From: Flavobacterium yafengii
Lineage (GTDB): Bacteria; Bacteroidota; Bacteroidia; Flavobacteriales; Flavobacteriaceae
Assembly (NCBI RefSeq): GCF_030010375.1
Contig: NZ_JASCRY010000004.1
Coordinates: 310,001 to 374,000, forward strand
DNA: 64,000 nt
Reading direction: 5' to 3'
Part shown: positions 61,857 through 64,000 of the stretch, piece after piece
How the letters are laid out: the number at the start of each line of letters is the position of its first letter
How positions within the stretch are numbered: the first letter of the stretch is position 1
Made by a program: the position numbers and the translations under genes
Notes under the pieces: generated by a model
What the model was told of the DNA's origin: nothing
What the model saw: the letters and a program-made list of their open reading frames with translations, nothing else
Databases searched by the model: none

Positions 61857-64000
61857 TTATTTTTCTCTGATTAGATAGATCCAACCTGTTTTTGTTTGTC
61901 CATTATTGAATTCTATAACATAATAATAGGTTGCGCTCGGAAGTTCATCTCCTTTATTTGATTGACCATTCCATTGATCTGTATAATCGGATTGATTGTA
62001 GACTTTAATACCATATCTATTGAATATCTCCAGGTTTTTAACATCCATTAATCTTAAATCAAAAGTGTCATTTGATCCGTTACCGTCTGGTGAAATCCCT
62101 TTTTGTATATCACAATAAATGGATTCAACAGTCGAACTAGCCGTTGTTGTGCAACCTGTACTTGAAGAAGTCACAGTTAGCGTATATGCTACAGGAAATA
62201 CTACTTGTGCACCCGGAGTTGACGCTATCACATCGGTTACATTTAGGATATTTGAATTTGTTCCCACTGGATTTCCATCTTTATCTTCCCATTCATACGA
62301 TACATTGTTTGGGTCGTAAGATCCTGACAGTGGATTTGCAGTTAAAGTATACACTTTATTGCTACAATCCCCTATGGTTTCAAATTGAATTGTTGGAGGA
62401 ACTGGATTAATTGTTCTCGCAGCTCCACTAATCTCACATGTAGTATTATTTTTAAAACGCACAATTACGGTATAGTTACCTGATGGCAAAGTAAAAATCG
62501 GACTATCTTGAAATCCATTCCCAACACTATACTCAACACCAGACTGAGATGTAATTGTTATTTCTCCAGTTGTATTAGCACAAGTAGGCTGCCTTGTAAC
62601 TATTGCTGTCGGTATTGCCGGAATCGCTGTTATTGTTAATATTACTCTAGTCCTAGAAACACTTAAACAGCTTCCGATTGATGATTCAGCATAATAAGTA
62701 GTTGTTCCCACACCAACTTGAGTAGGATTAGCCACTGCAACTCCACCCACTAAATCTGTATACCAAGTTATTGTATTACCAAGTGCTGTTGCAGTTATAG
62801 TTTGACTAGCTATTCCGTTTGAACAAACGGTCTGGTCAGTTGCTACTGGATTTGGCACCACTCCAACAATTGTTAAAGTAACAGAAGTACGCGTAAGACT
62901 CGGACAAATTCCGTTTGATGACTCAGCATAATAAGTGATTGTACCTACTCCAACTTGCCTTGGAGTAGTCACTATGCTACCTCCAACTGCGGCTGTATAC
63001 CATGTTACAGAATCACCTGTTGCCGTCGCTGTTAATATTTGTGTCAATGTTCCATCAGTACATTCTGTTTGATCTCCACCACTTACAGGAACGACTGGCC
63101 TTGGATTTAAAGTTAAAGTAACTGCCACACGTGATGTGCTTACACAAGACGTTGTGCTTACAGCTTCAGCATAATAAGTAATAGTTCCTACTAAACTTAA
63201 AGAAGGATCTGGTACTATAGTTCCTCCAGTCGGTGCATCATACCAAACTATTGATTCGCCGGGCTGAACTGTAGCAGCGGCTGTCAATGGTATGATTGGT
63301 GATGAAGCACATACCGTTTGATCTCCTCCGCTTAACGGAACAAGTGGTATTGGATTAATAGTTAAGGTTACGGCAGTACGGGAGTTGCTGACACATAGCG
63401 TTACATTTTTTACCGATTCTGCATAATATGTAATGCTTCCTAACGCACTTAATGAAGGATCTGGCACTACATTTCCTCCGGTTAATGCATCATACCAGAC
63501 TACTGACTCACCCGATGTAACTGTAGCTGTAGCTGTCAAAGTTTGAATTGGTGAAGTAGCACATACCGTTTGATTCCCTCCGCTTATTGGAGCGATTGGC
63601 CTTGGATTTAAAGTTAAAGTAACTGCCACACGTGATGTGCTTACACAAGACGTTAAGCTATTTACCGCTTCGGCATAATAAGTAATAGTTCCTAATGCAC
63701 CTAAAGAAGGATCCGGCACCACATTTCCTCCGGTGGCTGCATCATACCAAACTACTGATTCGCCGGGCTGAACTGTAGCAGCGGCTGTCAATGGTGTGAT
63801 TGGCGATGAAGCACATACCGTTTGATCTCCGCCACTTAATGGAACAAGTGGTATTGAATTAATAGTTAAGGTTACGGCAGTTCGGGAGTTGCTGATGCAT
63901 AGTGTTGCATTTTTTACCGATTCTGCATAATACGTAATGCTTCCTAATGCACTTAATGAAGGATCCAGCACTACATTTCCTCCGGTTAATGCATCATACC
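61857..64000 (-). CDS. Repeat adhesin with T9SS type B sorting domain (N-terminus beyond window)
   Basis: At least 714 residues are visible; the frame stays open to the right edge, so this is the C-terminal end of a large surface protein. From the visible N-terminal side there are about six Ig-like repeats (YDAxTGGxxVxDPSLxxxGTITYYAEAV..CxSxSRxAVTLT), one degenerate repeat-like stretch, and the gliding-motility-associated C-terminal domain (ISPDGNGSNDTFDL, NLEIFNRYGIKVYNQ, ATYYYVIEFNNGQTKTGWIYLIRE) that sends proteins through the T9SS as type B cargo. Likely an adhesin of the SprB kind. Confidence 0.93.
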   Translation of the reverse strand, partial: YDALTGGNVVLDPSLSALGSITYYAESVKNATLCISNSRTAVTLTINSIPLVPLSGGDQTVCASSPITPLTAAATVQPGESVVWYDAATGGNVVPDPSLGALGTITYYAEAVNSLTSCVSTSRVAVTLTLNPRPIAPISGGNQTVCATSPIQTLTATATVTSGESVVWYDALTGGNVVPDPSLSALGSITYYAESVKNVTLCVSNSRTAVTLTINPIPLVPLSGGDQTVCASSPIIPLTAAATVQPGESIVWYDAPTGGTIVPDPSLSLVGTITYYAEAVSTTSCVSTSRVAVTLTLNPRPVVPVSGGDQTECTDGTLTQILTATATGDSVTWYTAAVGGSIVTTPRQVGVGTITYYAESSNGICPSLTRTSVTLTIVGVVPNPVATDQTVCSNGIASQTITATALGNTITWYTDLVGGVAVANPTQVGVGTTTYYAESSIGSCLSVSRTRVILTITAIPAIPTAIVTRQPTCANTTGEITITSQSGVEYSVGNGFQDSPIFTLPSGNYTVIVRFKNNTTCEISGAARTINPVPPTIQFETIGDCSNKVYTLTANPLSGSYDPNNVSYEWEDKDGNPVGTNSNILNVTDVIASTPGAQVVFPVAYTLTVTSSSTGCTTTASSTVESIYCDIQKGISPDGNGSNDTFDLRLMDVKNLEIFNRYGIKVYNQSDYTDQWNGQSNKGDELPSATYYYVIEFNNGQTKTGWIYLIREK
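62763..63998 (-). repeat. Array of ~81-84-residue Ig-like repeats in the adhesin
   Basis: Units, in translation order: 63998-63747, 63746-63495, 63494-63243, 63242-63000 and 62999-62763 (84, 84, 84, 81 and 79 residues), with a sixth, shorter unit after. The first and third units, and the second and fourth, are most alike, giving a 504-bp two-unit period. The array probably continues past the window. Confidence 0.85.

Noticed and set aside
62763..64000. CRISPR or tandem non-coding repeat
   Set aside because: The repeats are 252 bp, diverged and in frame, encoding Ig-like domains.

Overview
The window is chromosomal DNA of a Bacteroidota, almost certainly a Flavobacterium or close relative. 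It is AT-rich. Promoters match the Bacteroidota TAnnTTTG -7 element (with TTG 19 nt upstream in the two best cases). It carries gliding-motility and type IX secretion genes (gldJ, porU, porV, a PorP/SprF protein, an adhesin with a type B sorting domain), a SusC/SusD polysaccharide locus, and few Shine-Dalgarno sequences. It is ordinary core genome plus one large glycan locus. I see no prophage, CRISPR array, intact insertion sequence or defence island.

Layout. 1-2393: tail of an M48-type metallopeptidase and a secreted unknown. 2741-7081: a FabH-like ketoacyl synthase, a methyltransferase, a family 2 glycosyltransferase and an MlaE/MlaF lipid ABC transporter pair. 7086-11432: a SprT-like protein, a four-helix-bundle (23S IVS-type) gene framed by inverted repeats, an SDR, a GNAT, a LysE-like exporter and an ATP-grasp enzyme. 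11392-14801: a minus-strand run of NRDE/TANGO2, DinB, DoxX, YHS, peroxiredoxin-like and Crp/Fnr genes, which looks like a redox/stress operon under a Crp-type activator. 14940-22171: acyl-CoA dehydrogenase, anmK, a Glu/Leu dehydrogenase, a TonB-like protein convergent with ExbD/ExbB, and folC. 22257-22331: tRNA-Val(TAC).

22515-45213 is a polysaccharide utilisation locus. A divergent pair at 41995/42343 separates the minus-strand operon (susC, susD, two surface lipoproteins, GH16, an endonuclease/exonuclease/phosphatase-family protein, two GH30, GH5 with a CBM6-like tail, GH3) from a membrane-spanning triple-tyrosine/HTH regulator. At its far end lies a convergent second GH3 with a Nudix-type (NrtR/AraR-like) regulator. 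GH16 + GH30 + GH5 + GH3 together point to a branched beta-glucan such as laminarin (beta-1,3 backbone, beta-1,6 branches). This is inference. Intercistronic hairpins break the operon at three places, and a 16-bp direct repeat with 33-bp spacing sits upstream of susC.

45280-56927: murF, then gldJ divergent from porU-porV (type IX secretion and gliding), cdd, and pyruvate dehydrogenase E1 alpha and E2. 56985-64000: a glycosyltransferase, miaE, and the cassette OmpA/PorE-like, PorP/SprF and repeat adhesin, whose N-terminal part lies beyond the right edge.

The features most worth a second look are the inverted-repeat-framed four-helix-bundle gene, the susC direct repeats, the structured intergenic element after the FabH-like gene, a repeat that supplies the C-terminus of a methyltransferase, the mirrored terminator pair after tRNA-Val, and the two-unit super-repeat in the adhesin.
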